Shown in pieces: positions 7,348 to 15,947 of a stretch of 39,955 nucleotides of DNA. The stretch is from an uncultured Chryseobacterium sp. (GTDB lineage Bacteria; Bacteroidota; Bacteroidia; Flavobacteriales; Weeksellaceae). The position numbers were made by a program, and so were the translations under genes. The notes under the pieces were generated by a model, which saw nothing but the letters and a program-made list of their open reading frames with translations, searched no databases and was not told the origin of the DNA. Location of the stretch: assembly GCA_913777465.1 (NCBI GenBank), contig CAJYRQ010000007.1, positions 1-39,955 on the forward strand, given 5' to 3'. The first letter of the stretch is position 1. The number at the start of each line of letters is the position of its first letter.

Positions 7348-8940
7348 ATGTACAACAAAGGATTATACCACGATTGGGTACCGAAACCCGTCCAGCTTTT
7401 ACTTATCGTCCTCCTGATGGCGGTGGTGATGCCGCTGGGCGGTGTGTATACGGGGAACATCAGCTATATGGTGGGCGGTACCGGTGCACTTTCGGAATAT
7501 TATATCTGGGCGAATTACGCCACGACGATCGGGATGGGAGCCGCGATGCCCATTGTTTTGAGGCTGAAAATGCGGTTTAAAGTACGGGATAAGATCACGC
7601 TGGTCATGGTTTTGCTCGGTCTCCTGAATTACATCAATGCGACGACCACGGAACCTTCGGTGATCATCGCGAGTGCACTGCTGATCGGCTTTTGTAAAAT
7701 GATTGTCTCCATCGAATTATTTTTGCCGGTGATGGCCATGATCGGTAACCGGGGGATGTTCTACGGGGTATTTTACGGTTTTGTCCTTGTTATCAACCAG
7801 CTTGCAGGCTATTGGGCTGTAGAGGTTTCCGTTCTGTACAACTGGCAGCAGTTTTTTATGATCGTGTCGGTTTTATGTCTGGTTATGGCATTGATGCAGT
7901 GGATTTTTATGCACAACCAATATTTCGCACTGAAAGTTCCGTTGCATTACATCGACTGGCTCAGCATCCTGCTCTTTGTATCAACGTTTATGTTTTCGGC
8001 CTATGTATTCGCCTTCGGGAAACAGCAGGACTGGCTGAATTCAACAAAAATCATCAATGCAGGTATTGCCGCCTTTGTAAGCTTTGCCCTTTTGGTGATT
8101 CGGCAGACGCATTTGAAAAGGCCGTATCTCTCTTTTAAGATCTTTTCCAGGAACAATGTGCTGCACGGCCTGTTTATGCTGCTCTGCCTGGGGATGTTCA
8201 TGGCAACGGCATCGCTTCAGAATATTTTTGCGGTGGGTGTTCTCGGGTATGATCAGCTGACCAACGCCCGGCTGAACCTGCTGATGATCCCCGGGATTCT
8301 GCTGGCCGGAACCATTGCTGTCTTCTGGTTCAAAAAAGAAAAGCCCTTGAAGATGTATATCTTTTCCGGATTTGCGGCCATGCTGGGCTATTCGGTCATC
8401 ATGTATTTTTCGATGGTGCTGGAATTCAGTTACGACAACTGGTACCTGCCGTTGTTCTTAAAAGGATACGGCATGACGGCCCTGTTTATCTCGGTCTGGT
8501 TTTACACCCTGGATAAGCTGGAGCTGGACGATATGCTCGCGGCCATCGGCCTGGCTTTGGTTTGGAGAACCTTTCTGACGATCGGATTGTTTTCGGCCCT
8601 GTTCTCATGGTTTCAATATCAGTTCCAGATCGTGAGTTTAGGGAATCTTGCAGTATACATGGACGGCATGACGGCAACTTCCCAGAATATAGCCGCCAAC
8701 CTGAAAACCATCCAGCTGAATGCGATTATCGCCGCCAATAAAAAGATCTTCGGATACATTGTTGTCGCCGGTTTCGGGATTCTGGGATATGTGCTTACCC
8801 ATCATTTCGGCAGGGAACGTTTTATTACGGGCAGGTTTGTAAGGCTGCTGAGCGGAAAATCCGTGATTGCCCGAAGACGGCTGATGGAAAGAAAAAAATT
8901 ATCGGAAGAAATAAAAGATGCGGCAGGACCTGCATTATAA
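7348..8940 (+). CDS. EmrB-like MFS multidrug efflux pump
   Basis: 530 residues from the ATG at 7348. A TTG 24 bases earlier is in frame, but it lies in the heptamer array and would only add MTIHNKNI. The protein has about 14 hydrophobic segments and a length typical of the DHA2 branch of the major facilitator superfamily, which pairs with EmrA-type adaptors. The N-terminus (KGLYHDWVPKPVQLLLIVLL) is the form seen in Bacteroidota members. The first cytoplasmic loop has LRLKMRFKVRDK in place of a canonical GRR motif, which is common in this branch. The C-terminus is a basic cytoplasmic tail (ARRRLMERKKLSEEIKDA). It would drive proton-coupled export through the adaptor and channel. Confidence 0.9.
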   Translation: MYNKGLYHDWVPKPVQLLLIVLLMAVVMPLGGVYTGNISYMVGGTGALSEYYIWANYATTIGMGAAMPIVLRLKMRFKVRDKITLVMVLLGLLNYINATTTEPSVIIASALLIGFCKMIVSIELFLPVMAMIGNRGMFYGVFYGFVLVINQLAGYWAVEVSVLYNWQQFFMIVSVLCLVMALMQWIFMHNQYFALKVPLHYIDWLSILLFVSTFMFSAYVFAFGKQQDWLNSTKIINAGIAAFVSFALLVIRQTHLKRPYLSFKIFSRNNVLHGLFMLLCLGMFMATASLQNIFAVGVLGYDQLTNARLNLLMIPGILLAGTIAVFWFKKEKPLKMYIFSGFAAMLGYSVIMYFSMVLEFSYDNWYLPLFLKGYGMTALFISVWFYTLDKLELDDMLAAIGLALVWRTFLTIGLFSALFSWFQYQFQIVSLGNLAVYMDGMTATSQNIAANLKTIQLNAIIAANKKIFGYIVVAGFGILGYVLTHHFGRERFITGRFVRLLSGKSVIARRRLMERKKLSEEIKDAAGPAL

Positions 8941-8961
8941 AGAAACCTTGTTTTTCATTCA

Positions 8962-8998
8962 GCAAAGCTCCATCTTACATTATAAAGTGGGGCTTTGC
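8962..8998 (+). terminator. Terminator of the efflux operon
   Basis: GCAAAGC at 8962-8968 pairs with GCTTTGC at 8992-8998, and an inner CCA/TGG extends the stem. The downstream T-run is weak (GTTTGT). Confidence 0.55.
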
Positions 8999-9022
8999 GT
9001 TTGTAACAATATAATTTTGCCT

Positions 9023-9059
9023 ATTATTCATTATTCGTCATCAATTACCCATAATTATC
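9023..9059 (+). repeat. Short heptamer tract
   Basis: ATTATTC occurs twice in register (9023, 9030), followed by GTCATC, AATTACCC and ATAATTATC. Here ATT words come before AAT words. It directly joins the GC-rich element at 9060. Confidence 0.7.
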
Positions 9060-9156
9060 AGGAGCTGTTTCCCGCTATCCACTGTATCTTTTTTGTTACG
9101 GCCTCCGCTTTGCTCCATCTGCAACAAAAAAGGATGCCGTTTCTATCGGGGCTAGG
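9060..9156 (+). repeat. Interspersed ~100-bp element, copy A (divergent)
   Basis: It opens AGGAGC, then CCCGCTATCC, and closes with ATCGGGGCTAGG, like the copies at 20901 and 36001. The middle differs: an inverted pair TTTTTTGTT/AACAAAAAA (about 9109-9131 in outer extent) replaces the central block of the other copies. It makes up most of the 8941-9307 gap, whose remainder is the terminator, the heptamer tract and the methyltransferase promoter. Confidence 0.65.
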
Positions 9157-9281
9157 AATCAGGTGATTTTTGAGAACCTTAGTCATTACGGAAATGTCAG
9201 GTGGTCAAAGCGGGTTAAATAAAAGAATTGATTAAGGATAGATTAATCAGGTAAAATGGCCTTTCATAAAAATTCAACCTT

Positions 9282-9289
9282 TATCTTTG
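9282..9289 (+). promoter_or_regulatory. -7 box for the methyltransferase gene
   Basis: TATCTTTG matches TAnnTTTG, 18 bases before the ATG at 9308. No clear TTG is found at the -33 position. Confidence 0.55.
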
Positions 9290-9307
9290 CACCCATAAAT
9301 AAAACCT

Positions 9308-10012
9308 ATGAAAGATCTAATGGGCAAGGCCATCCGGGACTATTACCACAACGAAAATCCCGAGGACCTGCAGACTGAAACTTCCATTTCCGAGTTGGAT
9401 GAGCTCCCGGTAAATTACCTTTTCAGGGATTTTAGCCACATGAATAAAATTGAGCAGAAAGCCCTGAAGATGGCTGAAGGAAAAGTCCTGGATATCGGAG
9501 CAGGCGCCGGTTCCCATGCTTTGTATCTTCAGGATGAGAGGAATCTGGACGTCACGGCACTGGATATTTCTCCGAAATCCATCGAAGTCTGTACATTGAG
9601 AGGCGTAAAGAAAGCGGTCGCCGAAAATATGCTGTATTATTCGGGAGAAACTTTTGACACCATCCTTTTGTTAATGAACGGAACGGGAATTTTCCAGAGC
9701 CTTCACGTGATCGATATTTACCTGAAAAAATTATATTCTTTACTGAATCCCAAAGGACAGATTTTAATCGACAGCACCGATATCCTGTATATGTTTGATG
9801 CCGACGAAGATGGTGGCGTTTATATTCCGGCGGAAGGGTATTATGGTGAGCTGGACTACATCGTCCACTATAAAGGCGAATCCGAAGACCCGATCAAATG
9901 GCTGTATCTCGATTTCAATACTTTAAAAAATGCGGCTGAGAATAATGGGTTTAAAATTGAAAAAGTTTTGCAGCAAGAGGATTCTTATCTGGCCAAAATA
10001 ACGAAGAGATAA
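9308..10012 (+). CDS. Class I SAM-dependent methyltransferase
   Basis: 234 residues. Motif I is VLDIGAGAGSHALYL (residues 60-74), the glycine-rich SAM-binding loop. The acidic residue ending the second strand is in VTALDISPKS, and a later strand carries FDTILLLMNGTGIFQ. The fold is complete, with an N-terminal helical cap (about 1-50). Closely related Flavobacteriia proteins are annotated only as methyltransferases, and the substrate is not evident. The gene converges with the membrane-protein gene on the other strand, overlapping its 3' end by 28 bases (9985-10012). The two transcripts therefore share an antisense overlap. Confidence 0.85.
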   Translation: MKDLMGKAIRDYYHNENPEDLQTETSISELDELPVNYLFRDFSHMNKIEQKALKMAEGKVLDIGAGAGSHALYLQDERNLDVTALDISPKSIEVCTLRGVKKAVAENMLYYSGETFDTILLLMNGTGIFQSLHVIDIYLKKLYSLLNPKGQILIDSTDILYMFDADEDGGVYIPAEGYYGELDYIVHYKGESEDPIKWLYLDFNTLKNAAENNGFKIEKVLQQEDSYLAKITKR

Positions 10013-10650
10013 GATGGGGAGTACCCGTAATAATTCATGTAACTGAAAAAAACGGATAACAATCCGATGATAGCCGGGACTAATAATGAATTCTTACGGT
10101 AAGGAAGCTTCTTTATGGTTTCTATCCATAGCAGATAAAGCAGCAAAAACCCCGTAACGGCAAATAACAATTCGGGACTTTTATTGAAAACTGTTGTTTT
10201 TGTGGTGGTTTTTGTTTCATACATGAATTGGATTCCGAAATACTGGATGATGGAATACGCAATACCCAGAAAAATAATGCCGGCACCTTCCCTGTACTTT
10301 TTCAGCTTAAAGAGATTCAGGCTGAGAAGAACCGCACCGGAGAAAAACCCGAAACATAAGCCGAAAAGCATAATCAGTTCTCTGGAGTGCAGCCGGATGG
10401 CTTCAGGATCCTCAGTAATGTGGTCTTTCTGCAATTCTTCCTGCTCCAGTCTTCTACGCTCTTCCTCTTCATTTTTTGTCCTGATAAGCTCCCGGATACG
10501 GAATTTTTCATCATCCGTAAAAATCCGGCCTCTTTCTTTAAGAATTTCAGCGGCCAGCTTAATCGCCTCCGGCGTGAACCGGTTGTCTTCCCGTAAGTAC
10601 CGCTCGAGTTCTGGATCGGTAAGCTTCTGTAAAACTTTTTTCTGTACCAT
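9985..10650 (-). CDS. Hypothetical membrane protein with charged helical N-terminus
   Basis: About 221 residues from the ATG at 10650 (MVQKKVLQKLTDPELERYL). A Met seven codons earlier lies inside the metG terminator hairpin and is a less likely start. Residues ~1-85 are highly charged and helical: DPELERYLREDNRFTPEAIKLAAEILKER-like text, then a run of Glu/Arg/Lys. This resembles the short cytoplasmic helical segment of other Bacteroidota membrane proteins. Four hydrophobic segments follow (about 95-115, 125-145, 165-182, 192-215). I do not recognise a family. It follows metG on the same strand after a terminator, with no clear promoter of its own, so it may depend on readthrough. Confidence 0.75.
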   Translation of the reverse strand: MVQKKVLQKLTDPELERYLREDNRFTPEAIKLAAEILKERGRIFTDDEKFRIRELIRTKNEEEERRRLEQEELQKDHITEDPEAIRLHSRELIMLFGLCFGFFSGAVLLSLNLFKLKKYREGAGIIFLGIAYSIIQYFGIQFMYETKTTTKTTVFNKSPELLFAVTGFLLLYLLWIETIKKLPYRKNSLLVPAIIGLLSVFFSYMNYYGYSPSYLFVILAR

Positions 10651-10657
10651 AGCAGAT

Positions 10658-10686
10658 AAAAAAATGGGCAATCTATGCCCATTTTT
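10658..10686 (-). terminator. metG: Terminator of metG
   Basis: An inverted repeat with TGCCCAT/ATGGGCA arms, flanked by an A-run on one side and a T-run on the other, can stop transcription from either side. It lies just after the metG stop. Confidence 0.8.
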
Positions 10687-10706
10687 ATAATATAATTATT
10701 GAAAAA

Positions 10707-12743
10707 TTACCCGATCTCAATACCGTTTTCCACATTGCTGTCATCCGGTGTTACGAAAGACAGTTTCCCGTCCGGTTTGGTGGTCAGCAGCAACATTCCC
10801 TGAGATTCGATTCCCCTGATTTTTCTTGGAGCAAGATTCAGTAAAATCATCACCTGCTTTCCGATTACTTCTTCCGGGGTAAAGCTTTCCGCGATTCCGG
10901 AAACAACCGTTCTTACGTCAACACCTGTATCAACCGTCAGTTTCAGTAATTTGTCGGCTTTTTCTACCTTTTCAGCCTCTAAAATAGTGGCCGTTCTCAG
11001 GTCGATCTTTGTAAAATCATCAAAGGTGATCTCTTCTTTCATAGGATTGGCGTTAGGGTTTGTTTTTTTATTGTTTTGCTTGGTATTTTCCAGTTTCTGG
11101 ATCTGCGCTTCAATGACATCGTCTTCGATTTTAGAGAACAGAAGCGAGGAAGCATTTATTTGATGTCCGGTTTCGATCAAAACAGATTTTGTCTCAACAT
11201 CGCTCCATTTTGCTTTTTGAACGTTAAACATATTCAGTAATTTCTCTGAACTGAACGGCATGAATGGTTCACACAGCTGCGCCAAAGCAACGGCAATCTG
11301 AGCACCAACAAATAGAGAGTTTGCCGCTTTTTCAGGATTGTCTTTGATGGTCTTCCAAGGCTCTTCAGTCTGAAGATACTGGTTTCCGAAACGAGCCAGG
11401 TTCATTAAAGCCGTTAAAGAGTTTCTGAATTCATAGTTTTCAAGGAATCCCGCAATTTCTTTAGCTGATTTATTGATTTCCTGCAATTCAGGAGCATTTA
11501 CATCACCTTGAGGTACAATTCCATCATAATATTTATGAATTAAAACGGCAACCCTGTTGATAAAATTCCCAAAAATCCCAACCAACTCAGAGTTGTTCTT
11601 CGTCTGAAAATCTTTCCATGTAAAATTATTATCCTTGGTTTCCGGAGCAGAAGAAAGAAGTGCATATCTCAGCACGTCCTGCTGTCCCGGGAAATCTTCC
11701 ACATATTCGTGCGCCCAAACCGCCCAGTTTCTGGAAGTTGAGATTTTATCGTTTTCCAGATTCAGGAATTCAAAAGCAGGGACATTTTTCGGCATAATAT
11801 AATCGCCGTGCGCCTTCATCATTGAGGGGAAGATGATGCAGTGGAACACGATATTGTCTTTTCCGATGAAGTGGACCAGATCGGATTCCTCGCTCTGCCA
11901 GTAATCTTTCCAGTCCTTGCCGTTTTTCTCCGCCCATTCTTTGGTAAAGGAGATATAACCGATCGGGGCATCGAACCATACATACAGTACTTTTCCTTCG
12001 GCACCCGGCAGCGGAACCGGAACGCCCCAGTTCAGGTCCCTGGTCATGGCACGCGGTTTTAATCCGTCATTCAGCCAAGATTTTACCTGTCCGTAAACAT
12101 TGGGTTTCCAGTCGTCTTTATGTCCTTCGATGATCCATTCGTTCAGGAAGTCCTCATATTCATTTAAAGGCAGGTACCAGTTTTTTGTTTCTTTTAAGAT
12201 AGGAACATTTCCGCTCAGCATCGATTTCGGATTGATCAGCTCAGACGGCGACAGGGTAGAACCGCATTTCTCGCACTGGTCTCCGTAGGCATTTTCGTTC
12301 CCGCAATTCGGACACGTTCCAACGATATACCGGTCAGCAAGAAATTCTCCTGCCTGCTCGTCAAAATACTGCTCAGACATTTCTTCGGTGAATTTCCCTT
12401 TTTCATAAAGAACCTTGAAGAAATCCTGGCTGGTTTCATAATGCTTTTCAGAAGTCGTCCTGGAATATTCGTCAAAGGAAATCCCCAGATCAGCAAAAGA
12501 TTTTTTGATGATCTCATGGTATTTATCCACGATATCCTGAGGGGTAACGCCTTCTTTTTTAGCTCTTATGGTAATGGGAATTCCGTGCTCATCCGAACCG
12601 CAGATAAACGCTACCTCTTTTCCCAATCTTCTCTGAAATCTCGCATATACATCCGCAGGAATATAAACCCCTGCCAAATGCCCTATATGAACCGGTCCGT
12701 TTGCATAAGGCAAAGCCGCCGTAATCATCTTTCTGTTTGACAT
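10707..12743 (-). CDS. metG: Methionine--tRNA ligase
   Basis: 678 residues; charges tRNA-Met with methionine in the cytoplasm. The class I HIGH motif is at residues 19-22 in NGPVHIGHLAG. A four-Cys zinc knuckle sits in the connective peptide (C144, C147, C157, C160). The KMSKS loop is present as KISTS at 333-337 followed by RNWAVW. The anticodon-binding helical domain spans about 380-540. A C-terminal tRNA-binding EMAP/Trbp111-like domain occupies about 570-678 (DFTKIDLRTATILEAEKVEKA ... NLAPRKIRGIESQGMLL) and usually drives dimer formation. Length is normal for the long bacterial form. Start: ATG 12743, with a TATCTTTG promoter box 25 bases upstream. Confidence 0.98.
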   Translation of the reverse strand: MSNRKMITAALPYANGPVHIGHLAGVYIPADVYARFQRRLGKEVAFICGSDEHGIPITIRAKKEGVTPQDIVDKYHEIIKKSFADLGISFDEYSRTTSEKHYETSQDFFKVLYEKGKFTEEMSEQYFDEQAGEFLADRYIVGTCPNCGNENAYGDQCEKCGSTLSPSELINPKSMLSGNVPILKETKNWYLPLNEYEDFLNEWIIEGHKDDWKPNVYGQVKSWLNDGLKPRAMTRDLNWGVPVPLPGAEGKVLYVWFDAPIGYISFTKEWAEKNGKDWKDYWQSEESDLVHFIGKDNIVFHCIIFPSMMKAHGDYIMPKNVPAFEFLNLENDKISTSRNWAVWAHEYVEDFPGQQDVLRYALLSSAPETKDNNFTWKDFQTKNNSELVGIFGNFINRVAVLIHKYYDGIVPQGDVNAPELQEINKSAKEIAGFLENYEFRNSLTALMNLARFGNQYLQTEEPWKTIKDNPEKAANSLFVGAQIAVALAQLCEPFMPFSSEKLLNMFNVQKAKWSDVETKSVLIETGHQINASSLLFSKIEDDVIEAQIQKLENTKQNNKKTNPNANPMKEEITFDDFTKIDLRTATILEAEKVEKADKLLKLTVDTGVDVRTVVSGIAESFTPEEVIGKQVMILLNLAPRKIRGIESQGMLLLTTKPDGKLSFVTPDDSNVENGIEIG

Positions 12744-12767
12744 TTATAGTAAAGTTTTTTTGATACG

Positions 12768-12775
12768 CAAAGATA
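12768..12775 (-). promoter_or_regulatory. metG: -7 box of the metG promoter
   Basis: Read on the minus strand this is TATCTTTG, matching TAnnTTTG, 24 bases before the start codon. Confidence 0.6.
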
Positions 12776-12853
12776 AGGATAATCATCGAAAGTAGAGAAG
12801 ATAACGGGATTAAGGCTTTTAGCGATAACCAAATTGATGAAAAGGTCATATTT

Positions 12854-12905
12854 AGTTAAACATTTGTTTAACTTTTTGTTAAAAATATGCTAATGTTATG
12901 TTTTG
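12854..12905 (+). promoter_or_regulatory. Candidate operator and promoter of the Sus-like operon
   Basis: A perfect palindrome, AGTTAAAC-ATTT-GTTTAACT (12854-12873), is followed at once by a TTG (12876-12878), an 18-nt spacer and the imperfect box TATGTTTTG (12897-12905). The palindrome abuts the -33 element, where an activator would bind. If this is the promoter, the 5' leader is about 165 nt. The rest of the 12744-13077 gap is AT-rich with no other clear signal. Confidence 0.45.
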
Positions 12906-13077
12906 CATATTTTAATATAAACGACTGTAATTTAATAGTATAAGTAAATTTCCGCATTAAATTTACATAAATTTATTTAAATTTTTATTAAATTTAAGTT
13001 AATTCTATTTTTTTTATAAATTGCATCAGGCCTTTTGGCTAAAAATAACTTGAACGAAACTATATAAAAATAATATT

Positions 13078-15936
13078 GTGAAAAACTTTACAACGGTATT
13101 AAAAATTGCGCCTGCCTTCCTACTGGCCAGCGCAATGGTCCATGCACAAACGGACTCTACAACCAAGGAGAAAAAAATTGATGAGGTGGTATTGGTAGGT
13201 TACGGAAGGCAGAAGAAATCTGACTTAACCGGTTCCATTACTGCTGTTTCTGAAAAAGAATTTAATAAAGGAGCTATTGTTTCTGCGGATCAGCTGATTG
13301 CAGGAAAAGCTCCGGGAGTACGAATTACAAGTTCGGGAGGTTCGCCCGATGCTGCTCCCAATATCCGGATCAGGGGAGGATCATCTTTCAGTGCCAATAA
13401 TAATCCGCTGATTGTTATTGACGGTGTGCCTCTTGATACCAACAATCCTGCTGGAGTAGCAAATCCCTTAAATTTAATTAACCCGAATGATATTGAATCG
13501 TTCTCCATATTGAAAGATGCATCTGCGACGGCCATTTACGGTAACAGAGGTTCTAATGGGGTAATCATTATCAAAACAAAAAGAGGAGGAGGAAAGCTAA
13601 GGGTAAGCTTAAACACCAATGTTTCTGTAGGTACGGTTAGCAGATACATTGATGTAATGGATGCCAGTGAATTTACCAGATTTATTAATCAAAATTATCC
13701 AAACTTCAATTATCTTTTGGGAGTTGGCGGAGATCCTAATAATAAAATAGTACCCGGAAAAATATATGATACGGACTGGCAGAAGGTCATTTATAGAAAT
13801 TCTGTTTCTTCAGATAATAATTTAAGTGTTTCCGGAAGTCTATTCAATAAAGTTCCTACCCGTTTATCTTTAGGATATAACAGAACGGAAGGAGTCGTAA
13901 GAACAAGTGATTATGAAAGGTTTTCTGCAGGATTAAATATCACCCCTACTTTCTTTGATAACCATTTAAAAATTGATTTCAGTTTAAAAGGTTTATTTTC
14001 AAAATTGAATGCCATAGACGATGGCGGAGCGATTGGCGGAGCATTGAATATGAATCCTACTTTGCCGGTTTATGCATCTGAAGCCGGTTTAACCGGACAG
14101 CCCTATGACCGATTCGGAGGATATTATCAAAATGTTGTATTAAAAGGAAATCAGTATCTTATTCAGGGACAAAGTAATCCATTGGCTATCCTTCTGCAGA
14201 GACAATCTCCGCAAAGAATTTCCAAGTTTTTAGGTAATGCAGAAATTAATTATAAATTTCATTTCTTACCCGACTTAAGAGCGGTTGTTAATTTAGGATT
14301 GGAAGCTTCCAGATCTAATTTGAAAACCGTTTATGATAACAACGCCATTGCAACATACAGGAATCCACAAAATTCTGTGGTGCCAAATGATTATGTATTT
14401 AGTCCGGGAATAGATTACGCTGAGCACCAGAGTATTGTAAATCAGACGATGGATGCCTATTTGGTGTATGAAAAAAGATACTCCGGGTTTCTTTCTCATT
14501 TCCTTGTTCAAGGAGGGTATTCTTACCAGAATTTCAAAAATGACGGATATAAGGATCAATACCGTTATGATGACGCTACCGGGCTGAGAGTCCCTAATCC
14601 GGGAACCGTTTTAAATCCTAGTAACAGATATTATAATGTTCTGAATTTACAGTCATTCATCGGAAGAGCAAATATTGATTTTTATGATAAATATCTATTT
14701 ACCCTGAATTTTAGAGCAGATGCTTCTTCATTATTTCAGAAAGGTGAAAGATGGGGGTATTTCCCGGGTGTCGGTTTCGCCTGGAAGGTTAATAAAGACT
14801 TGTTTAATGAATCGGCAAACGTGAATGACCTTAAATTAAGATTAGGATGGGGAAGAACGGGTAACGCTGATATTGTTGGTGTTGCAGGATTTTATCCTTC
14901 AAGTGCTTATTTTTCTATTGGGGGATCCAATTCCCAATATTTTCCGGGGGTAGGTACTTATAGCGCTTTGCCTTTTAATCCCAATTTAACATGGGAAACC
15001 GCAGAAACATGGAATGGGGGAATTGATTTCTCATTTTTCAAACAGGAAAGAATATCCGGTACCGTTGATGTTTATCAAAGAAAAACAACCAATCTTTTAG
15101 CAAAAGTAACTTTACCGCCAGGGCAGGGGCTTACCAATGAGTTCACAAAAAACGTCGGTTCTATTGAGAATAAAGGGGTTGAACTTAATTTAACGGTTGT
15201 ACCTGTAAAAACAGAGAATACCAATTGGTCTGTATCCGGAAATTTTGGATATAATGATTCCAGAGTTCTGAGTCTGGGAGATGTGACTAATCTACAGGAT
15301 CTGGGAAGTACGTTACCTGTGGGCACAGGAGTGAAGCTGGCTACTAATATTGTTGGAGGACAGCCTTATTCAGCTTGGGTGCTGCAACAGGTTTATGATG
15401 CTAATGGAAAACCACTTGATAATGTATATGTAGATCGTAATAACGACGGTATTATCAATGAAAATGACAGGTATTTCAAAGCGATCAGGCCAAGGTGGAC
15501 CTATGGTTTCAGTACCTCCTTTAATTATAAAAACTGGGATTTCAATGCTGCATTCCGCGGACAGATCGGAGGTCTTATTTATAACACAAGAAAAATTGCA
15601 CAGGGGTTGAAAAGCTATACCATCCCTTCAAATTCTCTGAATTTAAATAACACATTGGCTTCTACGGCAGATTCACCATTTACCATTTCAGATAATCTCT
15701 ATTTATCGGATTACTTCCTTGAAGATGCTTCTTTCTTAAAACTGGATAACATCACGCTTGGATATTTATTTAAAAATGTATTTAAAAGTACAAATGTAAG
15801 AGTATATGCCTCAGTAAATAATGTATATACCTGGACCAATTATACAGGGCAGGATCCTGAAAACTTCACGGGGATTGATAATAACTTTTATCCGAGACCA
15901 AGAACGTACACTGTCGGATTTAACTTTAATTTCTAA
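13078..15936 (+). CDS. SusC/RagA family TonB-dependent outer-membrane transporter
   Basis: 952 residues starting at a GTG. Signal peptide 1-23 (MVHAQ). The TonB box VVLVGYG is at 37-43, only ~14 residues after the cleavage site. This protein therefore lacks the carboxypeptidase-D-like N-terminal domain that many SusC proteins have. The plug domain shows the SusC signature blocks GKAPGVRI, IRIRGGSSF, PLIVIDGVPLD, DIESFSILKDASATAIYG and GVIIIKTKRG. The rest is the 22-strand barrel, ending VGFNFNF. It would import maltodextrins with the SusD lipoprotein as lid, using TonB energy. The substrate is inferred from the neighbouring GH13 and GH97 enzymes. Base composition is clearly more AT-rich than in the downstream GH genes. 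Confidence 0.95.
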   Translation: MKNFTTVLKIAPAFLLASAMVHAQTDSTTKEKKIDEVVLVGYGRQKKSDLTGSITAVSEKEFNKGAIVSADQLIAGKAPGVRITSSGGSPDAAPNIRIRGGSSFSANNNPLIVIDGVPLDTNNPAGVANPLNLINPNDIESFSILKDASATAIYGNRGSNGVIIIKTKRGGGKLRVSLNTNVSVGTVSRYIDVMDASEFTRFINQNYPNFNYLLGVGGDPNNKIVPGKIYDTDWQKVIYRNSVSSDNNLSVSGSLFNKVPTRLSLGYNRTEGVVRTSDYERFSAGLNITPTFFDNHLKIDFSLKGLFSKLNAIDDGGAIGGALNMNPTLPVYASEAGLTGQPYDRFGGYYQNVVLKGNQYLIQGQSNPLAILLQRQSPQRISKFLGNAEINYKFHFLPDLRAVVNLGLEASRSNLKTVYDNNAIATYRNPQNSVVPNDYVFSPGIDYAEHQSIVNQTMDAYLVYEKRYSGFLSHFLVQGGYSYQNFKNDGYKDQYRYDDATGLRVPNPGTVLNPSNRYYNVLNLQSFIGRANIDFYDKYLFTLNFRADASSLFQKGERWGYFPGVGFAWKVNKDLFNESANVNDLKLRLGWGRTGNADIVGVAGFYPSSAYFSIGGSNSQYFPGVGTYSALPFNPNLTWETAETWNGGIDFSFFKQERISGTVDVYQRKTTNLLAKVTLPPGQGLTNEFTKNVGSIENKGVELNLTVVPVKTENTNWSVSGNFGYNDSRVLSLGDVTNLQDLGSTLPVGTGVKLATNIVGGQPYSAWVLQQVYDANGKPLDNVYVDRNNDGIINENDRYFKAIRPRWTYGFSTSFNYKNWDFNAAFRGQIGGLIYNTRKIAQGLKSYTIPSNSLNLNNTLASTADSPFTISDNLYLSDYFLEDASFLKLDNITLGYLFKNVFKSTNVRVYASVNNVYTWTNYTGQDPENFTGIDNNFYPRPRTYTVGFNFNF

Positions 15937-15947
15937 AAATTATTCAA

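Noticed and set aside
8918-9166. 82-codon open frame after the efflux pump
   Set aside because: It runs through the terminator, the heptamer tract and the dispersed element; no protein-like pattern.
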